From: an uncultured Clostridia bacterium
GTDB lineage: Bacteria > Bacillota > Clostridia > UBA1212
Direction of reading: 5' to 3'
DNA: 63,713 nucleotides
Assembly (NCBI GenBank): GCA_947304585.1
Contig: CAMZBI010000011.1
Span: 1-63,713 of the forward strand
Shown: positions 8,405-16,138 of the stretch, piece after piece
How positions within the stretch are numbered: the first letter of the stretch is position 1
How the letters are laid out: the number at the start of each line of letters is the position of its first letter
Translations under genes and position numbers: made by a program
The notes under the pieces: model-generated
What the model was told of the DNA's origin: nothing
What the model saw: only the letters and a program-made list of their open reading frames with translations
Databases searched by the model: none

Positions 8405-9037
8405 ATGTACGAAAATCTTCACATCATCGATCACCCGCTCATTCTTCACAAATTGACTATCATGCGCAAGATTGAAACAGGGTCCAAGGATTTCAGGCAG
8501 CTTCTCGACGAAATATCCCTTCTCATGGGTTATGAAGTCACAAGAGACATACCGCTCCATGACATTGAAATCGAGACTCCTCTTTGCAAGACCATCGCTC
8601 AGGAAATTGACGGTAAGAAACTTGCCATCGTTCCGATCCTCAGAGCAGGTCTCGGAATGGTAGACGGACTTCTCAATCTTCTCCCGGTGGCAAAAGTTGG
8701 ACACATCGGACTTTACCGCGATCCCGTATCTCACAAGCCTGTTCCCTACTATTGCAAGCTTCCCGAGGACATAGGCGAGAGACTTGTAATCCTCTGCGAT
8801 CCCATGCTCGCAACCGGCGGCAGCGCCTGCGACGCCATCGATCTTCTCAAGAGAAGAGGCGCAACCAATATCAAACTCATGTGCCTGGTAGCCGCTCCGG
8901 AAGGCGTTAAGAAAGTCGAAGAGACTCACCCCGACATTCAGATCTACTGCGCAGCCCTTGATGATCACCTCAATGATCACGCTTACATCGTTCCCGGTCT
9001 CGGCGACGCCGGCGACAGACTTTTCGGCACGAAATGA
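8405..9037 (+). CDS. upp: Uracil phosphoribosyltransferase
   Basis: Salvages uracil with PRPP to give UMP in the cytosol. The 210-residue protein starts [17 protein letters not shown], the typical Upp N-terminus; the ATG at 8405 has AGGAGA 8 nt upstream, and an earlier in-frame ATG overlaps the promoter. Motifs include [11 protein letters not shown], the PRPP-binding [16 protein letters not shown] (about 138-153) and the C-terminal [15 protein letters not shown] uracil loop. It is a single-gene unit, closed by a strong bidirectional terminator shared with convergent clpP. Confidence 0.97.
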   Translation: MYENLHIIDHPLILHKLTIMRKIETGSKDFRQLLDEISLLMGYEVTRDIPLHDIEIETPLCKTIAQEIDGKKLAIVPILRAGLGMVDGLLNLLPVAKVGHIGLYRDPVSHKPVPYYCKLPEDIGERLVILCDPMLATGGSACDAIDLLKRRGATNIKLMCLVAAPEGVKKVEETHPDIQIYCAALDDHLNDHAYIVPGLGDAGDRLFGTK

Positions 9038-9068
9038 TCTGACGGCAGCAAATGCTTGAACGAAGTAT

Positions 9069-9118
9069 AAAAAATCTGCGTCCGATTCCCTGCAAAGGGA
9101 TCCGGGCGCAGATTTTTT
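9069..9118. terminator. Bidirectional intrinsic terminator between upp and clpP
   Basis: AAAAAATCTGCG at the left pairs with CGCAGATTTTTT at the right around a second inner stem (tccgattccctgcaaagggatccgg). Runs of A and T flank both sides, so it can serve both convergent genes. Confidence 0.9.
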
Positions 9119-9132
9119 ATCCGCTGTGGGAA

Positions 9133-9717
9133 TTATTCTTTGTCTTTTATGATATGGTCAACAATACCGTATGCCATGGCCTCTTCGGCGAACATCCAGT
9201 TGTTTCTCTCTGTGTCCCGCTCCACGTCTTCCACGGGTTTTCCCGTATTTTTAGCCAAAAGCGTATTCAGTCTGTTTTTGATTCTGATGATCTGGTCAGC
9301 CTCGATAAGCATGTCGGACGCCTGCCCTTCCACGCCTCCAAGCACCTGGTGTATCATGATCTGGCTGTTCTCAAGAGCGAACCGTTTTCCCCTGGTCCCT
9401 GCGGCAAGGAGAAATGCCCCCATGCTGGCCGCCATGCCCACGCAGATAACGCTGACGTCGCAGCTTAAGCTCTTCATGGTGTCGTAAATGCCAAGACCTG
9501 CGGAAACGGAGCCGCCGTAGCTGTTAATATAAACCGTTATATCCTTATCCGGATCGATGGCCTGAAGATAAAGGAGCTGGGCAATGACCGTGCACGCAAG
9601 ATCGTCGTTGATGTCATTGAAGATAAGAACCACCCGGTCTTTCAAAAGTCTGGAGTAAAGGTCGTAGCCCCGCTCTTTTTCTCCGTCGCTCTCGTAAAAA
9701 TTCGGATTTATAATCAT
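9133..9717 (-). CDS. clpP: ATP-dependent Clp protease proteolytic subunit (stand-alone paralogue)
   Basis: 194 residues with the ClpP serine protease triad: Ser in [11 protein letters not shown] (about 96-106), His in IMIHQ (about 120-124), and Asp in ERDTERNN (about 170). The oxyanion-type GGSVSAG motif is present. It is one of two ClpP proteins in this window; the other sits beside clpX and shares the same core. The N-terminus reads NPNFYESDGEKERGYDLYSRLLKDR, differing from its paralogue's axial-loop region. This copy has no Clp ATPase neighbour and has its own promoter about 100 bp upstream, so it may form mixed or alternative ClpP complexes. Confidence 0.93.
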   Translation of the reverse strand: MIINPNFYESDGEKERGYDLYSRLLKDRVVLIFNDINDDLACTVIAQLLYLQAIDPDKDITVYINSYGGSVSAGLGIYDTMKSLSCDVSVICVGMAASMGAFLLAAGTRGKRFALENSQIMIHQVLGGVEGQASDMLIEADQIIRIKNRLNTLLAKNTGKPVEDVERDTERNNWMFAEEAMAYGIVDHIIKDKE

Positions 9718-9818
9718 TTTCTGTCCTCCGTGTCATATTTACCGGCTGTACTTATATTCCGATACAGATGTGTATCCGGGCTGTCAACAATGCTTCCCGT
9801 CTTTTTGCCGGCAGGAAG

Positions 9819-9847
9819 ATTATACACCTGTCAGCCGTTTTTTTCAA
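9819..9847 (-). promoter_or_regulatory. Predicted promoter of stand-alone clpP
   Basis: Minus-strand TTGAAA (9842-9847), 17-bp spacer, TATAAT (9819-9824), with TG before the -10 region. No clear CtsR-type heptanucleotide repeat was seen nearby. The rest of 9718-10154 holds only this promoter and the divergent one. Confidence 0.55.
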
Positions 9848-9990
9848 TCTTTTCGGTTTCCCCTTCCCGCCAATGATTTCAAGCGTTTTTTAATGATCCC
9901 CCTGTGAAGGGTCTCTTTGCACCGGCACGTTCCGGCCGCCCCGGCTATTGGCGAAAGACCTCCCGGTGGCTTCCGCATCTCCGAAAGTGA

Positions 9991-10019
9991 TTTACAAAAG
10001 GGTTCTTTTCCTGTAAAAT
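9991..10019 (+). promoter_or_regulatory. Predicted promoter of phosphodiester glycosidase gene
   Basis: TTTACA (9991-9996), 17-bp spacer, TAAAAT (10014-10019), about 135 bp before the start at 10155. The intervening leader holds no recognised structure. Confidence 0.45.
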
Positions 10020-10154
10020 TAATCTACAAAAAGAAGCTCACTGCCCGCATTCTGCAGGCGCACTGTTTCAAAACCGTTTCAGCGGGGCCAAAGCCGCCGA
10101 AGCGAGAATTATCTGCCTCAAAGCAGCAGAAAATGAAAGAGAGATAGAGAGATT

Positions 10155-11669
10155 ATGAAAAAGTTTATTATCCTTTTGGTCTGCATCGCACTGCTGATAC
10201 CGTCCGGAGTTCTTTCGTCCTTTGCCATCACCGATACCGTGCTGAACGGTGAAACCGCCAGGACCACCGAGACACTCCACGAAGGTGTTACCTGCACCCA
10301 CATTTCACTCGGCGCAGATTCGAAGTACCTCAGGCAGGAATTCTGGGTCATTGAATTCGACCCCAGAGACGAAAACTTCGACATCCAGGTCACCGGCGGC
10401 GGACAGTACACCTGTCAGCTCAGAACCGTTAAGGATACAGTCGAGACGTTTAAAGAGAAAAACAAGGACAAAGGTCTGGTTCCCATCACCGCAATAAACG
10501 GCGACCTCTGGATGGTTGCATATGCCCACGCCAGGATCGAGGGACGCGGCACGACGTATAACGGTTACAGCGACGCAGTGGTGACCCACGAGCTCACCAT
10601 ACCGAGAGGTCTTGACATGTACAACGGAGAGATCGTTTCAAGCCCCCACTCTTCTGCAGAGACCCCCTATGAAGGTCAGTTTGACGCCTTTGGCATCACC
10701 CCGGACGGAAGGACTGTTCTCGGCACACCGACTCTCACCATAAAAATGAAAAACCTCACGCAAGCAGGGTCTGAAGAGCTCAAACTCACCGGATTGAACA
10801 GACTGCCTGCAAACAAGGCCATCATGCTTTATTCCGACAAGATGGCTGCCGATACCGCATCTCTTGACGACGCGTACGAGATCGTTATCGACTGCGACTA
10901 CGATTACGTGATAAAGCAGGACTCCGTAATTAAAGGAAAAGTCACCGCCATCTGTAAATCCGGAGACGAAAACCCTAAAATGCAGGAAAACCGGCTCATT
11001 CTCACCGCAAGGGGCGACAAGCAGATCCCCAAAGTGGAGGGCATCAACATTGGCGACGAGCTGGAGTTCTCCTTCACTCTTAAAGGCAACAAAAAGGACA
11101 ACGACATCTGGCAGGAAGTGACCAATATAGTCGGCGGCCACATCATCCTTGTCAGAGACGGTAAAGCCCAGGGCAACGGGGACACAAGCAATTACCCCGC
11201 AGCCATTATCGGCAACACCGAGGACGGTAAAATAATGATGCTGGTGGTTGACGGAAGACAATCCGGTTATTCCGTCGGCATGAAGATAGGCGATATGCCT
11301 GAGATCTGCAAAAAGCTGGGATTTTACAACTGCTTCGTCCTTGACGGAGGCGGCAGTGCCACCCTTGTCAATGCGGATCCCGATGGAAACTATGAAGTTG
11401 TGAACCGTCCCTGCGACAAATTTGAGGACGGCACCTACGGAAGAGCGCGTACGGTTGTAAACTCGATAATTCTCTCTTATATAGACAAATCCCTCATCGC
11501 GACCCCCGAGCCGGATCCGACGCCCGAGATCACAGCCGAGCCGGAACCCACAGATGCGCCAACGGCAACCCCGGAGCCGGAAAAAGGCTGCGGAACAGTT
11601 ATTTCCGGCGGAGTTGCGATCCTTGCCGCTGTGGCTCTGTCCGCCCTTTTGAAGAAGAAAGAACACTGA
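10155..11669 (+). CDS. Membrane-anchored phosphodiester glycosidase (NAGPA domain) family protein
   Basis: 504 residues. An N-terminal signal peptide (KKFIILLVCIALLIPSGVLSSFA) is followed by a NAGPA-type phosphodiester glycosidase domain, seen in AINGDLWM (about 115) and the hallmark FVLDGGGSATLV (about 395-406) with KKLGFYNC before it. The family removes sugars linked by phosphodiester bonds or acts on exopolysaccharide; the substrate here is unknown. A Thr/Pro/Glu linker and a C-terminal TM helix ending LLKKKEH suggest display on the outer face of the membrane. It is followed 28 bp later by a PAP2 phosphatase, a plausible two-gene cell-envelope unit. Confidence 0.85.
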   Translation: MKKFIILLVCIALLIPSGVLSSFAITDTVLNGETARTTETLHEGVTCTHISLGADSKYLRQEFWVIEFDPRDENFDIQVTGGGQYTCQLRTVKDTVETFKEKNKDKGLVPITAINGDLWMVAYAHARIEGRGTTYNGYSDAVVTHELTIPRGLDMYNGEIVSSPHSSAETPYEGQFDAFGITPDGRTVLGTPTLTIKMKNLTQAGSEELKLTGLNRLPANKAIMLYSDKMAADTASLDDAYEIVIDCDYDYVIKQDSVIKGKVTAICKSGDENPKMQENRLILTARGDKQIPKVEGINIGDELEFSFTLKGNKKDNDIWQEVTNIVGGHIILVRDGKAQGNGDTSNYPAAIIGNTEDGKIMMLVVDGRQSGYSVGMKIGDMPEICKKLGFYNCFVLDGGGSATLVNADPDGNYEVVNRPCDKFEDGTYGRARTVVNSIILSYIDKSLIATPEPDPTPEITAEPEPTDAPTATPEPEKGCGTVISGGVAILAAVALSALLKKKEH

Positions 11670-11697
11670 CCGTCACTGCTGAAAGAAACACTGAAAA

Positions 11698-12267
11698 ATG
11701 ACCTGGGAAATAGATTTTCTAAACGCAATACAAACTGGACTGGCCAATCCGGTCTTTGACACCTTTTTCAGGTACTTCACCCTTTTGGGCGAGCCTGTTG
11801 TGTTCATTGTCTTCTGCGCGATCCTTCTGCTTCCTAACAGAACCAGAAAAATGGGTATTCAAATAAGCCTTGCCCTTATCATAGGCGTCCTCTTCGGCAA
11901 TCTTATTCTGAAGAACGCCTTTGCAAGGCCGAGACCTTTTACCCAGCCCGGTGCGGTCATTGACGCTGCCCGCCTGCTGATAAAGCAGCCCACGGATTAT
12001 TCATTCCCGTCAGGTCACGCTCTTGCGTCCACCAATGCGGCCATGGTCCTGTTTTTAAACAACAAGCGCTGGGGCGCCCTTGCCCTATTCGGCGCCGCCC
12101 TCATTTCCTTCTCGAGGATGTATCTGTTCGTCCACTACCCGACGGACATACTCGGCGGGATCGCCATAGGCCTCGCATCGTCGATCATTTCCTATACGGT
12201 GTGCAAAAAACTGTTTGAGAGATATACGTTTGAACTGCATCTTCCTCTCAGGAAAGCAAAAAAATGA
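11698..12267 (+). CDS. PAP2-family membrane phosphatase
   Basis: 189 residues with several hydrophobic segments and the three PAP2 motifs in order: KNAFARPRP, PSGHALAS and SRMYLFVHYPTD (KX6RP, PSGH, SRX5HX3D). Such integral membrane enzymes dephosphorylate lipid phosphates such as undecaprenyl pyrophosphate or phosphatidic acid; the substrate cannot be read from sequence. The ribosome binding site is weak. It probably shares the transcript of the preceding gene and ends at a strong terminator. Confidence 0.88.
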   Translation: MTWEIDFLNAIQTGLANPVFDTFFRYFTLLGEPVVFIVFCAILLLPNRTRKMGIQISLALIIGVLFGNLILKNAFARPRPFTQPGAVIDAARLLIKQPTDYSFPSGHALASTNAAMVLFLNNKRWGALALFGAALISFSRMYLFVHYPTDILGGIAIGLASSIISYTVCKKLFERYTFELHLPLRKAKK

Positions 12268-12288
12268 TTGACGTTTTTAATATTGAGA

Positions 12289-12316
12289 GCGCCGCCCGGG
12301 CCGGGCGGCGCTTTTT
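12289..12316. terminator. Strong intrinsic terminator between PAP2 gene and yigZ
   Basis: An 11-bp GC stem (GCGCCGCCCGG with its complement) followed by TTTTT lies between the two convergent genes. It clearly serves the plus strand. The minus-strand side is only moderately A-rich. Confidence 0.9.
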
Positions 12317-12320
12317 GTGT

Positions 12321-13007
12321 TTATTCTGCCTGTTCAATATTTCTGAATCCCTTTTCAAGTGCCTCCATTTGGCAGGTGCCTGCGGTGGCGTCGTTTATTT
12401 CTATTACAAACTTAAGAATGGTTGACGTGGGCAGCGTGACCCTCATCGCCACGTTTTCCGCAAAAACAGGTTCTTCTTTAACGTGGCTGAAGTTTTCCAG
12501 GATCTTGCAGATTTTTCCGTACCGGTCGTATCCGAAGCTCAGTTTCAGCGTCCTGCTCATGACCATCCTGATCCTGCCGGCTGCCGCAAGGCCTTCCGTT
12601 GCGGAATTGGAGTAAGCCCTTGTAAGGCCGGATGCCCCGAGGAGGATGCCCCCGAAATATCTCGTGACAACCACCGAAACGTCTGTGATTCCGTTCTTGG
12701 TGATAGCGTCCAGCACCGGCATTCCCGCAGTTCCCTTTGGCTCCCCGTCGTCCGAAAAACGCATCACCGGAACACCGCCGGAACCCACACAGTAGGCATA
12801 AACGTTGTGCCTGGCGTCCGGAAATTCAGCTCTTATCCGCTGAACGAAGGATATGGCCTCCGCTTCGCTTTCCGCATGACAGCAGGAGGCGATGAACTCC
12901 GATTTTTTCTCCGTGAAAGAGGTCCTGGAGTCGCCGCAGGTGTAATAGAAGCGCTGAGGCTCAGCTGCGTCCTTTGATATCAGATTCAGAAAATCACTGT
13001 CATTCAT
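12321..13007 (-). CDS. YigZ/IMPACT family protein
   Basis: 228 residues. The N-terminal Impact domain is clear: KKSEFIASC, DARHNVYAY, RFSDDGEPKGTAGMP and the signature VVVTRYFGGILLGASGL. A C-terminal DUF1949-type ferredoxin-like domain follows. Bacterial YigZ proteins are thought to bind ribosomes or nucleic acid, but their biochemical role is unsettled. It is transcribed alone, convergent with the PAP2 gene and divergent from prfC. Confidence 0.92.
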   Translation of the reverse strand: MNDSDFLNLISKDAAEPQRFYYTCGDSRTSFTEKKSEFIASCCHAESEAEAISFVQRIRAEFPDARHNVYAYCVGSGGVPVMRFSDDGEPKGTAGMPVLDAITKNGITDVSVVVTRYFGGILLGASGLTRAYSNSATEGLAAAGRIRMVMSRTLKLSFGYDRYGKICKILENFSHVKEEPVFAENVAMRVTLPTSTILKFVIEINDATAGTCQMEALEKGFRNIEQAE

Positions 13008-13169
13008 CTCTGTCTGTGCATTTTGTTAATATTTCTGCAGATTTAGGTCGTTTTTTTCATCTTTTCACGACGCGGTGACTACTCTGCGGTTCCCTTTTTT
13101 TGCACTGTTTCACCGGTTTCTTATCTCCGGACAATTAGATTTTAAATGAACGGGGCTTCAAAATCAATC

Positions 13170-13198
13170 TTGAATTAGAATTGGCGATAAATTATAAT
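13170..13198 (+). promoter_or_regulatory. Predicted promoter of prfC
   Basis: TTGAAT (13170-13175), 17-bp spacer, TATAAT (13193-13198), about 70 bp before the start at 13270. Confidence 0.6.
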
Positions 13199-13269
13199 AA
13201 TTATTTAGCATGCGCGGGCGCGACCGCCCTCCTGCATCTATACTGAAAACAATTGGAGTGTATTGTCAA

Positions 13270-14862
13270 ATGAGCAACCGGACCCCGGAGCAGGAAGTTA
13301 AAAGAAGAAGGACTTTTGCCATCATTTCCCACCCTGACGCGGGAAAGACAACGATGACCGAGAAGCTGCTTCTTTACGGAGGCGCGATCAGGCTGGCGGG
13401 TTCCGTAAAAGCCCGGAAGACCGCAAAGCACGCCGTGTCCGACTGGATGGAGATCGAAAAACAGAGAGGCATTTCCGTAACCTCGTCGGTGCTGCAGTTT
13501 GAGTACAACGACTACTGCATCAACATTCTCGACACCCCGGGACACCAGGACTTCTCCGAGGACACCTACCGCACGCTTATGGCGGCTGACTCCGCGGTGA
13601 TGCTGATCGACGGCGCCAAGGGAGTCGAGGCCCAGACCATCAAGCTGTTCCACGTCTGCAAGATGCGGGGCATTCCGATATTCACTTTTGTTAATAAGAT
13701 GGACCGGGCTGCAAAGAATCCCTTTGACCTCATGAAGGAGATCGAGGACGTGCTTGGCATTGCCTCCTACCCCATGAACTGGCCCATAGGCACCGACGGC
13801 GACTTCAAAGGCGTTTATGACAGAAAAAGCCTGAAAGTAGAGCTTTTCGAGGGCGGCAACCACGGAATGACCTTTGTCGATTCCAAAACCGGCAGCGTGG
13901 ACGACCCGGAATTCGGCAAGCTTCTCGGCACCTACTACCACGACAGACTCAAGGAGGAGATAGAGCTTCTCGACATGGCGGGTGAGGAATTTGACATTTC
14001 AAAGGTCCTCTCGGGCAGACTGACCCCGGTGTTCTTCGGCTCCGCAATGACCAATTTCGGCGTTCTTCCCTTCCTGAAATATTTCATCGAGATGGCCCCC
14101 TGCCCCGGGGAGCGCCTTGCCGGCGACACGATCATCGATCCGGTGAACACCCCCTTCAGCGGGTTTGTGTTCAAGATACAGGCCAATATGAACCCTGCCC
14201 ACAGGGACAGACTGGCTTTCATGAGGATCTGCTCCGGAAAGTTCGAAAAAGGCATGGAAGCTTTCCACTGTGCCGGTGATCACAAGGTCAAGCTGTCCCA
14301 GCCCACCCAGTTTATGGCCCAGGAGAGGACCATTGTTGAAGAGGCTTACGCCGGAGATATAATCGGGCTTTTTGACCAGGGCGTTTTTCACATTGGCGAC
14401 ACCATTTCAGCCACGGATTCCCGGCTGAAATATGACGATATACCGGTCTTCCCTTCGGAGCACTTCGCAAGAGTCACCTTTGCGGACTCCATGAAGAGGA
14501 AACAGTTCCAGAAGGGTATCGAGCAGCTTGCCCAGGAAGGCGCGATACAGGTCTTCCGGCAGCTTGACGTTGGCGTTGAATCCCTGATAATCGGAGCCGT
14601 CGGCGTTCTCCAGTTTGAGGTCCTTGAGCACAGGCTTAAGACGGAATACGGTTGCCCGATAAAAATGAATCTGCTCTCCCTCCACCACGCCCGCTGGATC
14701 GTCTCCGGGATAACGGACCCCAGGACCCTCACTGTCACCAGCCAGACGGTCATTGCCACCGACAAAGACGGGAACTACGTGCTGATATTTGAAAACGAGT
14801 GGGGAATCACATGGACCCTGGACAAGAACAAGGGCCTGGTTCTTGAGGATATCAAGAAGTGA
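13270..14862 (+). CDS. prfC: Peptide chain release factor 3
   Basis: 530 residues. RF3 is a ribosome-dependent GTPase that recycles RF1/RF2 after termination. G1 reads SHPDAGKTT, G3 LDTPGHQDF and G4 NKMDR; the domain II/III region ends with YGCPIKM...HHARWI. The ATG at 13270 follows TTGGAG and gives MSNRTPEQEVKRRRTFAIISHP, aligned with known RF3 starts; an earlier in-frame ATG at 13210 lies almost on the promoter. The next gene, a chaperone-like lipoprotein, begins 27 bp downstream. Confidence 0.96.
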   Translation: MSNRTPEQEVKRRRTFAIISHPDAGKTTMTEKLLLYGGAIRLAGSVKARKTAKHAVSDWMEIEKQRGISVTSSVLQFEYNDYCINILDTPGHQDFSEDTYRTLMAADSAVMLIDGAKGVEAQTIKLFHVCKMRGIPIFTFVNKMDRAAKNPFDLMKEIEDVLGIASYPMNWPIGTDGDFKGVYDRKSLKVELFEGGNHGMTFVDSKTGSVDDPEFGKLLGTYYHDRLKEEIELLDMAGEEFDISKVLSGRLTPVFFGSAMTNFGVLPFLKYFIEMAPCPGERLAGDTIIDPVNTPFSGFVFKIQANMNPAHRDRLAFMRICSGKFEKGMEAFHCAGDHKVKLSQPTQFMAQERTIVEEAYAGDIIGLFDQGVFHIGDTISATDSRLKYDDIPVFPSEHFARVTFADSMKRKQFQKGIEQLAQEGAIQVFRQLDVGVESLIIGAVGVLQFEVLEHRLKTEYGCPIKMNLLSLHHARWIVSGITDPRTLTVTSQTVIATDKDGNYVLIFENEWGITWTLDKNKGLVLEDIKK

Positions 14863-14889
14863 AACAACCGCCGCAAGGAGACAGATACA

Positions 14890-16083
14890 ATGAAAAATTC
14901 TGCATTTAAAGGTAAAACATTCCTGTTTAAAACACTTGTTGCGTTTGTTCTCCTTGCCTGCATTATTGCGGTGACAGGTTGCAATAACAGCAACGATATC
15001 ACAAAAGATCTGAACACCTACAAAAACGAGGACACGAGCTATATTACGAGGCTTGCGGATTACCGTAACTTTAAAATAACCAAGAACGTGTCCGTGAGTT
15101 CAGACGATGTCAACAAGGCCTATCTGGATGAGATCTCAGAACTTTCTTCGAGAAACGATCTTTCGGTCACTCCGCCGGTCATGGACCCGATATTTGAAAA
15201 GTTTGCGGCCCTCGTGGCTGAGGATAAGCTCTCTGAAAACGGCGACTTTATCTGCTTTGACTATGACGGTTCCCTTGACGGGGAGCCCCTTTCCGGCGCC
15301 AAGGCAAGTTTCCAGTACACGTGGCTGGGCTCAGGACACTTTATTCCGGGGTTTGAGGAATCCATAGTTGGCCACAAAGCAGGTACCACATTCCCCATAA
15401 CCGTGACTTTTCCCTCCTCCTACCCCCAGAACACAGACCTTGAAAACAAAGAAGTGGTGTTTGAGATCACCCTGAGATACATTCTGCCGGGCATCACGGA
15501 CGAAGCCATTGGCGTTCTGCTGGAGTATGAGGAGACTGCTTTTGATGAGAACAAAGTTGACGAGACCGCCTCCTTCACCCCCAACTACACAAACGGAGAG
15601 GAATATATCGCCTTCATCAGGAATAAATTGAAGACCTCAAAAGAGCAAACCTTTGAGGACAACATCGAAGGCTACATAATGGAGGCCCTCTACAAGGGCA
15701 GTGAATTCGGTCAGGTCCCCGAAGCCATGATCCAATCGTTTAAGGAGTCTGTGGAATCCGCAGCGGCAATGTACGGCGTTTCCCTGGAGATGTATCTTTA
15801 CTACGCCTACGGCGGAATAAGCACCGGGGCTCAGTTTGACGAACTGGCCAAATTCCAGGTCTGCACAAGAGCCATTTTCGGTGAGATCATAAAGAGGGAA
15901 AACATGACCATCACCCAGGCCGAATTTGATGAGAGCGCTGCGGTTTTTGCGGAAAACTACGGTTACGACAGTGTTGCGGAGTTTATTTCCAGCGCGACCA
16001 AAGACAATATTTGCAATTCGATCTTCATTAACAGAATAATGGATATGCTTAAACAAAACGTAACAATTGAAGTCATTGAATGA
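14890..16083 (+). CDS. Trigger-factor-like lipoprotein with FKBP-type PPIase domain
   Basis: 397 residues with an AAGGAGA site. The N-terminus is a lipoprotein signal (hydrophobic VAFVLLACIIAVTGC, lipobox Cys near residue 31). An FKBP-type prolyl isomerase core spans about 105-200 (GDFICFDYDGSLDG, GSGHFIPGFEESIVGHKAG), and the C-terminal ~190 residues resemble the helical arms of trigger factor (VPEAMIQSFKES, DEFAKF-like stretches). There is no N-terminal ribosome-binding domain. It therefore looks like a surface chaperone that copies the trigger factor layout, comparable in role to PrsA. The cytoplasmic Tig is encoded separately at 46541-47830. Confidence 0.8.
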   Translation: MKNSAFKGKTFLFKTLVAFVLLACIIAVTGCNNSNDITKDLNTYKNEDTSYITRLADYRNFKITKNVSVSSDDVNKAYLDEISELSSRNDLSVTPPVMDPIFEKFAALVAEDKLSENGDFICFDYDGSLDGEPLSGAKASFQYTWLGSGHFIPGFEESIVGHKAGTTFPITVTFPSSYPQNTDLENKEVVFEITLRYILPGITDEAIGVLLEYEETAFDENKVDETASFTPNYTNGEEYIAFIRNKLKTSKEQTFEDNIEGYIMEALYKGSEFGQVPEAMIQSFKESVESAAAMYGVSLEMYLYYAYGGISTGAQFDELAKFQVCTRAIFGEIIKRENMTITQAEFDESAAVFAENYGYDSVAEFISSATKDNICNSIFINRIMDMLKQNVTIEVIE

Positions 16084-16138
16084 CGGAGCCCCGTCAGCCG
16101 GAACTGATTGCCGGTCATAAGCAACAAGAGGAATCATT

